The notes under the pieces: generated by a model | Databases searched by the model: none | What the model saw: only the letters and a program-made list of their open reading frames with translations | What the model was told of the DNA's origin: nothing | Made by a program: the position numbers and the translations under genes | Assembly (NCBI RefSeq): GCF_001043955.1 | Contig: NZ_LABZ01000136.1 | Location: forward strand, 1 to 36,688 | Reading direction: 5' to 3' | DNA length: 36,688 nt | Source: Methylobacterium tarhaniae | GTDB lineage: Bacteria; Pseudomonadota; Alphaproteobacteria; Rhizobiales; Beijerinckiaceae | In this document: positions 6,744 through 14,355 of the stretch, in pieces | Layout of the letters: each line of letters starts with the position of its first letter | Numbering within the stretch: the stretch's first letter is position 1

Positions 6744-7517
6744 TTGCACCACGCGGCGGTATGGCGGGGCGTTTTGGCTGAGTTTCTCATTCGCAAGCTC
6801 GAGCACTTCACGAGCTTGTCCACCGAGGACAAACACGCGCTCGATCAGGCGTCGCGGCAGCGCACGCGGCGCATTCGCTCACGGGACGATATTGTTCACG
6901 AGGGCGATCTACCTCAGGGTGTCAACCTGATCCTCGACGGCTGGGCCTGCCGGTACAAGACGCTCGAGGATGGGCGCCGCCAGATCATCGCCTACCTTCT
7001 GCCCGGCGACCTGTGCGACCACCACGTCTCGATCCTGCGCGAGATGGATCACTCGATCGGCACCGTGACCGCCGTGACCCTGGCCGAGATCCCCACCGAG
7101 ACGATGCGCCAGCTCACGGCCGGCCAGGCCCGGCTGTCGCAGGCCCTGTGCTGGGAATCCCTGGTCGCGGCGGCGATCCAGCGCGAATGGACGGTGAATA
7201 TCGGCCAGCGCACCGCCTTCGAGCGCCTCGGCCACCTGCTCTGCGAACTCTACGTGCGCCTGCGCGCCGTCGGCCTGACCCAAGGCAATACCTGCGAACT
7301 GCCCCTCACCCAGGCCGAGATTGCCGACACGATCGGACTGTCGGTGGTGCACGTGAACCGCACGCTGCAGGAGCTGCGCAGCGTCGGGCTGATTTCCCTG
7401 CGCGGCCGCGAGCTCACCATCCATCGGCTCGACGCGCTCCAGCGGGCGGTGCAGTTCAACCCGAACTACCTGCATCTGGGCCGCGAAGGACGGCACCTCG
7501 ACTCGAATGAGGCATGA
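6744..7517 (+). CDS. Crp/Fnr-family transcriptional regulator
   Basis: 257 residues from the TTG at 6744. Another TTG at 6774 (giving MAEFLIRKLEHF) fits the usual family N-terminus equally well, and no in-frame ATG is available. Residues 38-125 form the cyclic-nucleotide-binding-type beta barrel (IVHEGDLPQGVNLILDGWACRYK, then GRRQIIAYLLPGDLCD). Residues 155-235 hold the winged helix with the recognition motif LTQAEIADTIGLSVVHVNRTLQEL. There is no N-terminal Cys cluster, so it is not an oxygen-sensing Fnr with an iron-sulfur cluster; it belongs to the broad FixK-like or Crp-like group that is expanded in Methylobacterium. The ligand is unknown. The stop overlaps the next gene by 11 bases, which ties it to the PAS pseudokinase. 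Confidence 0.88.
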   Translation: MHHAAVWRGVLAEFLIRKLEHFTSLSTEDKHALDQASRQRTRRIRSRDDIVHEGDLPQGVNLILDGWACRYKTLEDGRRQIIAYLLPGDLCDHHVSILREMDHSIGTVTAVTLAEIPTETMRQLTAGQARLSQALCWESLVAAAIQREWTVNIGQRTAFERLGHLLCELYVRLRAVGLTQGNTCELPLTQAEIADTIGLSVVHVNRTLQELRSVGLISLRGRELTIHRLDALQRAVQFNPNYLHLGREGRHLDSNEA

Positions 7518-8493
7518 TGCGGACAGGCGCGAGACCGACGCGGCGGGGGAGGGGGACGAACCCGATTTCCGCCGGCTGATCGAGAGCATCCCGCACCTGG
7601 TCTGGGAGGCGAATCCGCGAGGCGACTGGATCTGGGCGAGCCGTCAATGGACGGTCTTCACCGGGCAGAATTCCGGTCGCAGCCACGGCTACGGCTGGCT
7701 CGACGCCGTGCATCCGGAGGACCGCGAGCACACCTTGCAGGCTTGGCAGGCGGCCTCCCGCCGCGGCCACCTGGCGATCGAGCACCGCCTGTGCCGGCAG
7801 CCGGGGGAGGGAGCGGAGAGCGAGTCCTATCTCTGGTTCTCCACCCAGGCCGTGCCCCGGCGCGGCGGCGACGGCCGGCCGACGAGCTGGTTCGGCACCT
7901 CCACGGACATCCATGCCCTCTATCTGATGCGCGAGGCGCAGGCGCGCCTGCTGCACGAGCTGCAGCGCCAGGGCCGCAACAACCTCGCGGTCATCCGCGG
8001 CATCGTGCGCCGCATCGCCGATACCGGCCAGACGGCCGAGGACATCGTCGCCCATGTCGATGATCGCCTCGCCGCGATGGCCCGCATCCAGGCGGAGGTC
8101 TCGCGCGAGCCCCTCGCCGGGGTCGCCCTGGAGGTGCTGATCCGGGACGAGCTCTCCGCCCATGCCCTGCCCGAGCCGTGCGAGCTCGCCGGCCCGCCGG
8201 TGCGGCTGCCGGTCGAGGTGGCCGAGAAGCTCGGGCTCGCCCTGCACGAACTGGTGGTGAGCGCCGTGCTCGACGGCCACGAGCGGATCGGTGCCACCTG
8301 GACCGTGACGCCCGACCACCTCACCCTGGTCTGGCACGAGCGCGCACGGCCCGGCGCACCGAGGACCAGCGGCGAGACCCTGCGCGGCGAGATGCTGGAG
8401 CGGATGCTCGCCTACGACCTGCGTGCCACCACCGTCGTCACCGAGACCGGCCGCGAGCGCCGCGTCATCATCGTCCTGCCGTTGCCGGCGTGA
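7507..8493 (+). CDS. PAS protein with degenerate HWE-type histidine kinase domain
   Basis: 328 residues; the ATG at 7507 lies inside the end of the Crp/Fnr gene. Residues 20-137 form a PAS domain (FRRLIESIPHLVWEANPRGD, HPEDRE, WFGTSTDI). Residues 148-195 match the HWE/HisKA_2 dimerisation helix, where family members have E-L-x-H-R-V-K-N; here it reads ELQRQGRN, so the phospho-acceptor His is Arg154. Residues 236-328 match the HWE ATP-binding domain: the His of the N-box (H247) and W-x-E (W276, E278) are kept, but the Mg-binding Asn is Ser252 and the glycine-rich lid (LRGEML) is poor. It is therefore probably not a kinase but a PAS-sensing scaffold or partner. It has no membrane segment, so it is cytoplasmic. 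It is translationally linked to the regulator before it. Confidence 0.8.
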   Translation: MRHDADRRETDAAGEGDEPDFRRLIESIPHLVWEANPRGDWIWASRQWTVFTGQNSGRSHGYGWLDAVHPEDREHTLQAWQAASRRGHLAIEHRLCRQPGEGAESESYLWFSTQAVPRRGGDGRPTSWFGTSTDIHALYLMREAQARLLHELQRQGRNNLAVIRGIVRRIADTGQTAEDIVAHVDDRLAAMARIQAEVSREPLAGVALEVLIRDELSAHALPEPCELAGPPVRLPVEVAEKLGLALHELVVSAVLDGHERIGATWTVTPDHLTLVWHERARPGAPRTSGETLRGEMLERMLAYDLRATTVVTETGRERRVIIVLPLPA

Positions 8494-8507
8494 GCCGCGA
8501 GCGTGGC

Positions 8508-8523
8508 TGTTTCACGTGGAAAC
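8508..8523. promoter_or_regulatory. parS-like palindrome
   Basis: TGTTTCACGTGGAAAC matches the bacterial chromosome-partition site consensus (TGTTTCACGTGGAACA and its variants) at the central 14 of 16 positions, with the right outer two bases changed. It lies outside genes, 15 bases after the pseudokinase stop. ParB binds such sites near the replication origin. No parA or parB is in the window. A single imperfect copy could arise by chance. Confidence 0.35.
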
Positions 8524-8696
8524 GCCGGGTGATTCGTTGCGGTGAAGTTTCGTCAACCATGGAGCCCGCCGCCTCGGGCGCGCGTCCCGCAACCCTGGCC
8601 GGCACATCCGCCGATTGACGCTTCACCGCCCGGGAGGCCACAGACGACCATCCGTTCCGCCTCGTCCCAGGCTTCCGCCACCCAAGCTCTGCACCC

Positions 8697-9413
8697 ATGT
8701 CCCACGCGTCCGCCGCGCCGTTCACCCGGGCCGGCATCCTCACGGGCATCCGGCTCAGCCTGCCGCTCTGGCCCAGCATCGCGGTGTTCGGCGCCGCCTT
8801 CGGGGCTGCCGCGGCCCAGAGAGGCGTCAGCCTGGCCGAGGCGGTGGGTGCCAGCGCCCTCGTCTATGCCGGCTCGGCCCAGATGGTGACCCTCGAGGTC
8901 TGGGGCCAGCCCTGGACGCTGAGCGCCCTTCTCGCCGCCATGACGGTGACCGGGCTCATCAACGCCCGCATGATCCTGATGGGCGCCACGATCCAGCCCT
9001 GGATGCGCGGCACGCCGCTCTGGCGCACGGCGCTGACGCTGTTCGTGCTCGTCGACGCGAGCTGGCTCATCGGCGTGCGCCACCGCTCGGAGGGCGGCCG
9101 CGACCTCGGCGTGCTGTTCGGCTCCGGCATCGGCCTGTGGCCGCTCTGGGTCGCCTCGACGGCCGCCGGCCACCTCGCCGGCGCCCTGGTGACCCAGCCC
9201 CGGGCCTACGCCCTCGACATGATCCTGCCGATCTTCTTCGCCGCCATGCTGGCGCCGCTCTGGCGCGGGGCACGGCCGGCCCTGCCCTGGATCGCCTCCG
9301 GCCTGGTGGCGCTCGTCGTGCAGCGGCTGGTGCCGGGCTACGCCTTCATCGCGGCGGGGGCGGCGGCCGGCCTCGTCACCGGCCTTCTCGTCGATGACGG
9401 GGCGGCGCGATGA
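8697..9413 (+). CDS. azlC: AzlC-family branched-chain amino acid exporter subunit
   Basis: 238 residues, hydrophobic throughout with about seven membrane segments. The N-terminal part carries the family's conserved stretch GIRLSLPLWPSIAVFGAAFG followed by SLAEAVGASALVYAGSAQMV, in which the GSAQ motif is characteristic. AzlC forms the large subunit of a two-component exporter (AzlCD, BrnFE in Corynebacterium) that moves branched-chain amino acids, and in some systems azaleucine or other analogues, out of the cell. The stop overlaps the start of azlD by four bases (ATGA), the normal arrangement. The start ATG at 8697 lacks a strong ribosome site. The 203-base gap upstream has no other gene. Confidence 0.9.
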   Translation: MSHASAAPFTRAGILTGIRLSLPLWPSIAVFGAAFGAAAAQRGVSLAEAVGASALVYAGSAQMVTLEVWGQPWTLSALLAAMTVTGLINARMILMGATIQPWMRGTPLWRTALTLFVLVDASWLIGVRHRSEGGRDLGVLFGSGIGLWPLWVASTAAGHLAGALVTQPRAYALDMILPIFFAAMLAPLWRGARPALPWIASGLVALVVQRLVPGYAFIAAGAAAGLVTGLLVDDGAAR

Positions 9414-9730
9414 TCGATGCCGTTCTGGCTGGCCCCGCCGGTCCCTGGATCGCCATCCTGGCGCTCGCCCTCGTCACCTATCTCTGCCGCGCCTCCGGCG
9501 TGGTGCTGATGAGCCGGGTGCGGCTCACCCCGCGGGTCGAGCGGGGATTGCGCGCCCTGCCGGGTTCGATCGTGGTGGCGACGGCGCTGCCCACCGGCCT
9601 CTCCGCCGGCCTGCCGGGATTGCTCGGCCTCGTCACCGCCGCGGGCGTGATGGCGCTGACCCGGTTCGAGCTGGCGGCGGTGCTGGCCGGGATGGGAGTC
9701 GTGGCGGCCGGGCGTGCGATGGGCCTCTGA
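9410..9730 (+). CDS. azlD: AzlD-family small subunit of branched-chain amino acid exporter
   Basis: 106 residues with three to four membrane helices. The motif YLCRASGVVLMSRVRLTPRVERGLRALPGSIVVA contains the family's conserved R-ALP segment; AzlD normally has about 100-110 residues. It overlaps azlC by four bases, so the subunits are made together. Its stop lies four bases from the end of the convergent phosphatase gene, leaving no room for a separate terminator. Confidence 0.9.
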   Translation: MIDAVLAGPAGPWIAILALALVTYLCRASGVVLMSRVRLTPRVERGLRALPGSIVVATALPTGLSAGLPGLLGLVTAAGVMALTRFELAAVLAGMGVVAAGRAMGL

Positions 9731-9734
9731 GGTT

Positions 9735-10301
9735 TCACCGCAACCGCTGCCGGATGCGAAACCCCAGCCCGTCGCGCACGTCGCGATAGGCGTCGAGGCG
9801 CTGCTCGCGGGATCCCTGCGACACCGTCGGATCCGGGGTCGGCCAGTACTCGACCTCGGCCGCCACCGTGCGGGTGAGCTCCAGGGCGGCATGGTGGGCC
9901 TCCGGCGAGAGCGAGACGATCAGGTCGAAGTTCAGGCCCTCCCACTCCTCCAGCTCCTCCAGGGTGCGGGGGCGGTGGCGGGAGGCGTCGATGCCGATCT
10001 CGTCGAGGGCCGAGACCATGAAGGGGTCGGTGGGCTCGCCGCTGCGCACGCCGGCGGACTGCACGTAAACCGACCTGCCGAAATAGTGCCGGGCCAGCGC
10101 CTCGGCGCAGGCCGAGCGCACGGCGTTGAAGTTGCAGACGAACAGCACCGACTGCACCCGTCTGCCCGGCTTCGCGGGATCCGGTTTGGCGGGATCCGGC
10201 TTCGCAAGATCCGAATTTGCAAGATCTGACTTTGCAAGATCCGGCTTGGACGAATCGGCCCCGGCGGGAGCGGCGCTGTCCGGAAGGGGGCTTCCGGACA
10301 C
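9735..10301 (-). CDS. Low-molecular-weight protein-tyrosine-phosphatase-like protein
   Basis: 188 residues from the GTG at 10299-10301, four bases after the UPF0262 stop and with GGAAGGG upstream on the coding strand. The phosphatase signature C-x5-R is CNFNAVR (Cys56 to Arg62) and the general-acid Asp lies in the C-terminal motif PTPDPT. The family includes tyrosine phosphatases and arsenate reductases; without an ars operon, phosphatase is more likely. In alphaproteobacteria a gene of this type commonly follows UPF0262 and hisD. Residues 19-45, before the domain, are a run of pentapeptide repeats (KPDLA, KSDLA, NSDLA, KPDPA) encoded by 15-bp tandem repeats; normal family members begin near the RRVQSVLFVC segment. 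The tail is thus an add-on that should be flexible and charged. Confidence 0.85.
   Translation of the reverse strand: MSGSPLPDSAAPAGADSSKPDLAKSDLANSDLAKPDPAKPDPAKPGRRVQSVLFVCNFNAVRSACAEALARHYFGRSVYVQSAGVRSGEPTDPFMVSALDEIGIDASRHRPRTLEELEEWEGLNFDLIVSLSPEAHHAALELTRTVAAEVEYWPTPDPTVSQGSREQRLDAYRDVRDGLGFRIRQRLR
10168..10257 (-). repeat. Six 15-bp tandem repeats in the phosphatase N-terminal tail
   Basis: Units start at 10168, 10183, 10198, 10213, 10228 and 10243 with plus-strand consensus GGCTTCGCAAGATCC; the outer units are the most divergent. They keep the frame (five codons each) and encode x-P/S-D-x-A repeats. Confidence 0.9.
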
Positions 10302-10305
10302 CGGA

Positions 10306-10794
10306 TCAGCCCTTCCAGTGCAGGGCGAAGATCAGGGTGAACAGCCGGCGGGCGGTATCGTGGTCGATCTCCACCTTGCCCTCCAGGCGCTGGAGCAGCA
10401 GCTCCGAGGCCTCGTTGTGGACCCCGCGCCGGCCCATGTCGATCGCCTCGATCTGGCTCGGCGAGGCGGTGCGGATCGCCTTGAAGTAGCTGTCGCAGAT
10501 CATCTCGTAGTCGCGGATCACGCCGCGGAACGGCGTCAGCGAGAGGAGATGGGTCATCACCGGCTGGCCGTCGGCGGTCGAGATCGCGAAGGACAGCTTG
10601 TTCTCGACGAGGCCGAGCGCCAGCGCGTAGGGCCCGCCGTCATGGTTGGCCACGCGAAAGCTGTTCGACTCCAGGATGTCGTAGATCGCGATGGCGCGCT
10701 CGTGCTCCTGGTCGGGATTGCCGCGCCCGATCGAATCCTCGTCGAGCGTCACCGCCGCCAGGCGCTGTCGCGGATCGGGAGCCTCGCTCGCCAT
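10306..10794 (-). CDS. UPF0262 family protein
   Basis: 162 residues from the ATG at 10792-10794, preceded on the coding strand by GGAGAGGAG; the frame is open to 10866 but without such a site. The sequence shows the family's hallmark segments: [48 protein letters not shown] and [16 protein letters not shown]. The function is unknown; the family is largely alphaproteobacterial and is usually found directly after hisD, as here (94-base gap). It precedes the phosphatase gene with a four-base gap, so both belong to the hisD operon. A cytoplasmic protein without membrane segments. Confidence 0.9.
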   Translation of the reverse strand: MASEAPDPRQRLAAVTLDEDSIGRGNPDQEHERAIAIYDILESNSFRVANHDGGPYALALGLVENKLSFAISTADGQPVMTHLLSLTPFRGVIRDYEMICDSYFKAIRTASPSQIEAIDMGRRGVHNEASELLLQRLEGKVEIDHDTARRLFTLIFALHWKG

Positions 10795-10888
10795 CGGATC
10801 TCCTCTCCGGCTCTTCGCGGGTTTTCTCAGGGCGTGCAGCAGAGGCGAGCGCGGCCGCGCGCGCAAGCCGGACGTTGGGTGATCCCGG

Positions 10889-12178
10889 TCAAAGGTTCAG
10901 GCGGATCGCCACCGAGCGGGCATGCCCGTCCAGCCCCTCCGAGCGGCCGAGCGCCACCGCGGCGGGCCCGAGCGCCCGCAGGGCTTCGGGCGTGCAGGAG
11001 AGGAGCGAGGTCCGCTTCATGAAGTCGAGCACGCCGAGGCCGGAGGAGAACCGGGCCGAGCGGGCGGTCGGCAGGACGTGGTTGGGACCGCCGACATAGT
11101 CGCCGATCGCCTCCGGCGTGTGGGCGCCGAGGAAGATCGCCCCGGCATTGCGCACCCGCGCCGCCAGATCGTCCGCATCCGCCGACTCGATCTCGAGGTG
11201 CTCCGGCGCCAGGCGATCGACCAGCGGGATCGCGTCGGACAGGCGCTCGACCCGGACGATGGCGCCGTAGTCGCGCCAGCTCGCGGTGGCGATCTCCCTG
11301 CGCGGCAGGGTCTTCAGCTGCCCCTCCACCGCCGCCGCGACCGCATCCGCCAGCGCGGCGCTGTCGGTGACCAGGATCGCCTGGGCGGCCGTGTCGTGCT
11401 CGGCCTGGGCGAGCAGGTCGGCCGCGACCCAGTCCGGGTTGGCGGAGGCATCGGCGAGGATCAGCACCTCGGACGGGCCGGCGATCATGTCGATGCCGAC
11501 CTGGCCGAACACCCGGCGCTTGGCCGCCGCCACGTAGGCGTTGCCCGGCCCGACGATCTTGGCGACCGGGCGAATGGTCGCCGTGCCGTAGGCCAGCGCC
11601 GCCACCGCCTGGGCCCCGCCGACCCGGAAGACCTCGTCGACCCCAGCGAGCTTCGCGGCGGCCAGCACCAGCGGGTTGGTGACCCCGTCCGGCGTCGGCA
11701 CCACCATGGCGATGCGCGGCACGCCCGCGACCTTCGCCGGCACCGCGTTCATCAGCACCGAGGAGGGATAGCTCGCGGTGCCCCCCGGCACGTAGAGGCC
11801 GACCGATTCGAGCGCGGTCCAGCGCCAGCCGAGGGTGACGCCGAGCGCGTCGGTCTCGCGGTGGTCGGCCGGAACCTGGGCGCGGTGGTAGGTCTCGATC
11901 CGCTCCTTCGCCAAGGCCAGGGCGTCGAGGGCTTCCGTGGAGCAGGAGGCCGTCGCGGCGTCGATCTCGTCGGGGGAGACCCGGATGGTCCCGGGGGTGA
12001 GGTCGAGCCGGTCGAAGCGCGTCGTGTAGTCGATCAGCGCCGCGTCGCCGCGATCGACCACGTCGCGGATGATGTCCCGCACCGCCGCGTCGACATCCTC
12101 CGCCACCTCGCGCTTGACCGAGAGCAGGCGGGCGAACTGTGCCTCGAAATCGGCATCGCGGGAATCGAGGCGCTGCAT
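10889..12178 (-). CDS. hisD: Histidinol dehydrogenase
   Basis: 429 residues, the family's normal length. HisD performs the last two steps of histidine synthesis, oxidising L-histidinol to histidine with two NAD+ and a zinc ion. Conserved segments are [44 protein letters not shown] (the Gln-His pair that binds zinc and substrate), [20 protein letters not shown] and the final [13 protein letters not shown]. The start ATG at 12176-12178 gives [19 protein letters not shown], which fits the family; the frame is open to 12571 but the extra part overlaps the DUF2948 gene. The leader between them holds three 13-bp repeats. The order DUF2948-hisD-UPF0262-phosphatase is the classic alphaproteobacterial one; murA, often its first gene, is 12 kb away here. 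Confidence 0.97.
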   Translation of the reverse strand: MQRLDSRDADFEAQFARLLSVKREVAEDVDAAVRDIIRDVVDRGDAALIDYTTRFDRLDLTPGTIRVSPDEIDAATASCSTEALDALALAKERIETYHRAQVPADHRETDALGVTLGWRWTALESVGLYVPGGTASYPSSVLMNAVPAKVAGVPRIAMVVPTPDGVTNPLVLAAAKLAGVDEVFRVGGAQAVAALAYGTATIRPVAKIVGPGNAYVAAAKRRVFGQVGIDMIAGPSEVLILADASANPDWVAADLLAQAEHDTAAQAILVTDSAALADAVAAAVEGQLKTLPRREIATASWRDYGAIVRVERLSDAIPLVDRLAPEHLEIESADADDLAARVRNAGAIFLGAHTPEAIGDYVGGPNHVLPTARSARFSSGLGVLDFMKRTSLLSCTPEALRALGPAAVALGRSEGLDGHARSVAIRLNL

Positions 12179-12205
12179 GTTGTGTCCGGTCTCGCGGTCG
12201 GCGGG

Positions 12206-12244
12206 GCCAAGGAGCGAACCAAAGGAGCGAACCAAAGGATCGAA
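12206..12244. repeat. Three 13-bp tandem repeats in the hisD leader
   Basis: Units begin at 12206, 12219 and 12232 with consensus CCAAAGGAGCGAA. They lie in the 92-base gap between the DUF2948 stop and the hisD start, 28 bases before hisD. Outside a reading frame the period is not a multiple of three. Confidence 0.85.
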
Positions 12245-12270
12245 CCGAGGCCCGCCGACTGCCAAAAAAT

Positions 12271-12720
12271 TCAGGCCGCGTCGAGGGGCATGTCGAGGGT
12301 GGCGTGGACCGGCTTGCTCTCGGCCTGCCAGACCGGGCCGAGATCCTTCATCGCCGCCTCGATGCATTCGAGCTCGAGCCGGATCGCGCCGCCCCCGGAA
12401 AACACCAGGGTCGCGATGCCGGAGGGCGCCTCGCCGGGCTCGAAGGTGATGGCGAGGAGTTCGAGCGGCGCGTCGGGCTCGTCGCGAGGGATGTTGCGGC
12501 AGCGCACGGCGAGCACCCGGTCGAAGTGCAGGCCGGTCAGCCGCCGCCGGGGCGGGGCGCCGTCGGGGCATTCCCAGTCGAAGCGCCGCGCCACCAGGGC
12601 GAAGCGGCGCTCCCGGGGCAGGTAGGCGAGGTCTCCGGTCCGCAGGACCGCATCCTGAAGGTGGGTCGAGATGACCGCGAGATCGTCGGCGTCGAGGGCA
12701 GCGAGCTTCAGGAGCTCCAT
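12271..12720 (-). CDS. DUF2948 family protein
   Basis: 149 residues from the ATG at 12718-12720 (MELLKLAALDADDLAVISTHLQDAV), with AAGGA about ten bases upstream on the coding strand; the frame runs up to 12873 but that part is not family-like. The segments LVARRFDWE, RVLAVRCRNIPRDEPDAPLELLAITF and LVFSGGGAIRLELECIEA define the family, whose function is unknown. It is found almost always between murA and hisD in alphaproteobacteria. Here it heads the hisD operon and is divergent from a secreted protein gene. Cytoplasmic by sequence. Confidence 0.9.
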   Translation of the reverse strand: MELLKLAALDADDLAVISTHLQDAVLRTGDLAYLPRERRFALVARRFDWECPDGAPPRRRLTGLHFDRVLAVRCRNIPRDEPDAPLELLAITFEPGEAPSGIATLVFSGGGAIRLELECIEAAMKDLGPVWQAESKPVHATLDMPLDAA

Positions 12721-12986
12721 CTCCGCGTCCTTCACTGTCGGCGTCCCTGTGCTTGGGGCCGGCCCGTCGAGCGGCGGGCCCGCGCTGTCGGAGTGATACC
12801 GAGGGTAGGTAGCGATGCCCCCCGCCGACGACAACCGTCGCCCCTGCGAAGTCCGGCGAGCGGAATTCGTCATCGTCGCGATTGTCGCAACGGCACCGAA
12901 TCGCCTCAGCCGGCGTTCATGTCCGACCGCCTAGCGTGACCGGCGAGAAAAGGTCCGACAGAGCGTCCCCATCGGAGGAGAGATCC

Positions 12987-13301
12987 GTGAGAACCGTGAT
13001 GACCGCCGCCCTGGCCGCGTTGACCCTCGGCCTCGGTGTCGCGCCGGCCTTCGCGCAATATGGCTACGGCTACGACGACGACCGTCCGCGCCGCCGTTAC
13101 GAGGAGCGCTACGACTACGATCGTCCGCGCTACCGCGGCGAGTACGACCGCCCGCGCTACCGCGACTATGGCGGCGGCCGCATCGGCCGGATCTGCGTCA
13201 CCGCCCGCGGCAGCTGCCCGACCCGGCCGGCCCCCCTCAACTCCTCCTGCGGCTGCGAGGTCCCGGGCTTCGGCTTCAAGCGCGGCGCCATCGGGTACTG
13301 A
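12987..13301 (+). CDS. Secreted Tyr/Arg-rich protein with C-terminal Cys cluster
   Basis: 104 residues from the GTG at 12987, with a strong GGAGGAG at 12974-12980; the open frame from 12882 lacks one. Residues 1-23 are a Sec signal peptide (TAALAALTLGLGVAPAFA, cleavage before QYGYGY). Then comes a low-complexity stretch of Tyr, Arg, Asp and Pro with repeated YDRPRYR units, and a C-terminal region of about 38 residues with four Cys (RICVTARGSCPTRP, SSCGCEVPGFG) that could form two disulfides. The start of this region (GRIGRICVTARG) is the most structured part. It resembles small exported proteins common in Methylobacterium and relatives; the function is unknown. Monocistronic, convergent with the LysR gene. 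Confidence 0.7.
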   Translation: MRTVMTAALAALTLGLGVAPAFAQYGYGYDDDRPRRRYEERYDYDRPRYRGEYDRPRYRDYGGGRIGRICVTARGSCPTRPAPLNSSCGCEVPGFGFKRGAIGY

Positions 13302-13354
13302 GCCCGGTCGTCCACACCGCGTCGAAGTTCCTGCGACAGTCCCTGGGCGCGGCC

Positions 13355-14206
13355 TCAATCCCAGATATCCGCGTTCAGGATCTCGTGCGCCAGCGCCCGG
13401 CTCGGCTCGCGGTGCAACCCCGGGCCGGACAGCACGAACTCGACATCGGCGAGGCGCGGCAGGTCGGGATGCGCCAGTTCCTGCAGCCCGTCCGGGATCA
13501 GGCTGCGGGGCTGCGCCATCAGGCCGACGCCGGCCAGGGCCGCGGCGCGCAGCCCGCTGAGGCTGCCGCAGGTGCAGGTGATGCGGAACGCCCGGCCTTC
13601 CTGCGTGAGCGCCGCGAGCGCGATCGCCCGGGTGATGCTGGGAGCCGGGAAGCTCGCGAGCGCCACCGGCTCGCCCCGCTCCGGCAGGGCGGCGGGGATC
13701 CCGACCCAGACCAGCCGGTCGCGCCGCACCAGCATCCCCTGCGTCTCGCCGACATGGCGCTTGCCGAGCACCAGGTCGAGCTCGCCCCGCGCCAGGGCCT
13801 CGTTGAGGAAGCTCGTCAGCGAGACGCTCAACTCGAGGTCGACCGAGGGATAGGCCTCGCGAAAATCGCGAAGTACCTCCGACAGCCGGCTCTGCACGAA
13901 ATCTTCGGAGGCGCCGAAGCGCACCTTGCCGCGCACCGGGCCGCCGGCGAGCGCGCGTTCCAGCCGCTCATGCGCGTCGAGCACCGTGCGGGCGAAGCCC
14001 AAGACCGTCTCGCCCTCCGGGGTGAGGGCCACCGAATGGGTGTCCCGCGCCACCAGCCGGTGCCCGAGCTGCGCCTCCAGGCGCTGGACGTGCTGGCTCA
14101 CCGTCGACTGGCCGAGGCCGAGCTGCTCGGCCGCCCGGCTGAAGCTGCGGCTGCGCACCACCGCCGCCAGGGTGCGCAGGAGCACGGGATCGATCAGGCG
14201 GGTCAT
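13355..14206 (-). CDS. LysR-family transcriptional regulator
   Basis: 283 residues from the ATG at 14204-14206, with GGAGAG upstream on the coding strand. Residues 1-62 form the N-terminal winged helix (LLRTLAAVVRSRSFSRAAEQ, then STVSQHVQRLEAQLGHRLVAR) and residues 85-280 the type-2 periplasmic-binding-like effector domain, beginning RGKVRFGASEDF. The gene is divergent from the SBF-type transporter, the classic layout in which a LysR protein represses itself and activates its neighbour. The 149-base gap holds a perfect inverted repeat (14256-14272). The likely target is the transporter, with a small carboxylate or similar molecule as effector (inference). Confidence 0.92.
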   Translation of the reverse strand: MTRLIDPVLLRTLAAVVRSRSFSRAAEQLGLGQSTVSQHVQRLEAQLGHRLVARDTHSVALTPEGETVLGFARTVLDAHERLERALAGGPVRGKVRFGASEDFVQSRLSEVLRDFREAYPSVDLELSVSLTSFLNEALARGELDLVLGKRHVGETQGMLVRRDRLVWVGIPAALPERGEPVALASFPAPSITRAIALAALTQEGRAFRITCTCGSLSGLRAAALAGVGLMAQPRSLIPDGLQELAHPDLPRLADVEFVLSGPGLHREPSRALAHEILNADIWD

Positions 14207-14255
14207 GACGGCTCTCCGTGCGGCTCTCCGCATCCTGCATGAGCGGCCGGCAGGC

Positions 14256-14272
14256 TATCGCATTTCGCGATA
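14256..14272. promoter_or_regulatory. Candidate LysR operator
   Basis: TATCGC-N5-GCGATA is a perfect 17-base inverted repeat in the divergent gap, 50 bases upstream of the LysR start and 84 bases upstream of the transporter start. LysR proteins bind interrupted dyads of about this size (core T-N11-A). It is the best dyad I see in the gap. Confidence 0.55.
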
Positions 14273-14355
14273 ACTGTAATCCTGGCACCCCGCGTACCCA
14301 TCCGGGCGCCGGCCGATTAGGTAGACCGGGACCCTTCCAGATCCTCCGGCCCGCC

